The translations under genes and the position numbers were made by a program. From Cephalothrix spiralis (lineage: Eukaryota > Nemertea > Palaeonemertea > Archinemertea > Cephalotrichidae), in the NCBI GenBank assembly GCA_032353305.1, contig JAUCNG010419466.1, positions 1-10,127 on the forward strand: DNA of 10,127 nt, in the 5' to 3' direction. The notes beneath the pieces were generated by a model that was given only the letters and a program-made list of their open reading frames with translations, ran no database searches and was not told the origin of the DNA. Of the stretch, positions 1 through 10,127 are shown piece by piece (within the stretch, counting starts at the first letter, position 1; each line of letters opens with the position of its first letter).

Positions 1-10127
<10,127 letters not shown>

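Overview
This window is intron-rich, AT-rich animal nuclear DNA. Eight plus-strand exons translate in one continuous, phase-compatible frame into the kelch/C-terminal half of muskelin, the MKLN1-type subunit of the CTLH/GID ubiquitin ligase. Both ends of the gene lie outside the window: the first exon is cut at base 1 and the last at base 10127. The exons total 848 nt, about 282 residues. All seven introns are GT-AG (0.64 to 2.5 kb). Multi-kelch muskelin, a eukaryotic tRNA-Arg with an oligo-T stop, SINE-like and MITE-like repeats and NRF1-type GCGCATGCGC words point to an invertebrate metazoan. A tunicate or similar compact, AT-rich genome would fit, but the species cannot be fixed from this sequence.

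Layout. Exons at 1-63, 1799-1928, 2949-3016, 5515-5591, 6846-7029, 7948-8112, 8752-8812 and 10028-10127 carry the protein. Intron 1 holds a loopless 126-bp hairpin (339-464), an antisense tRNA-Arg(UCG) (680-752) and a 258-bp element with hAT-like CAGGG termini (972-1229). Intron 2 is dominated by a CTCCTAAAAT-rich repeat. Intron 3, the longest, holds a 282-bp inverted-repeat element, a 425-bp palindrome bearing NRF1-like and CRE-like words, and a 27-bp tandem repeat. Intron 4 holds a fragment related to that palindrome and a block rich in ACGTGATTCGTG words. Intron 5 has little beyond simple repeats. Intron 6 has a tRNA-derived SINE-like element. Intron 7 has a 525-bp inverted dimer of a MITE-like element and a further 326-bp fold-back element.

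The only genes I can support are muskelin and the tRNA. The other open reading frames lie inside repeats or oppose exons and show no recognisable protein family. The notable property of the window is the density of intronic fold-back repeats, at least five in 10 kb. All would be transcribed in the muskelin pre-mRNA and could form long double-stranded RNA. I see no sign of a novel multi-gene system here.
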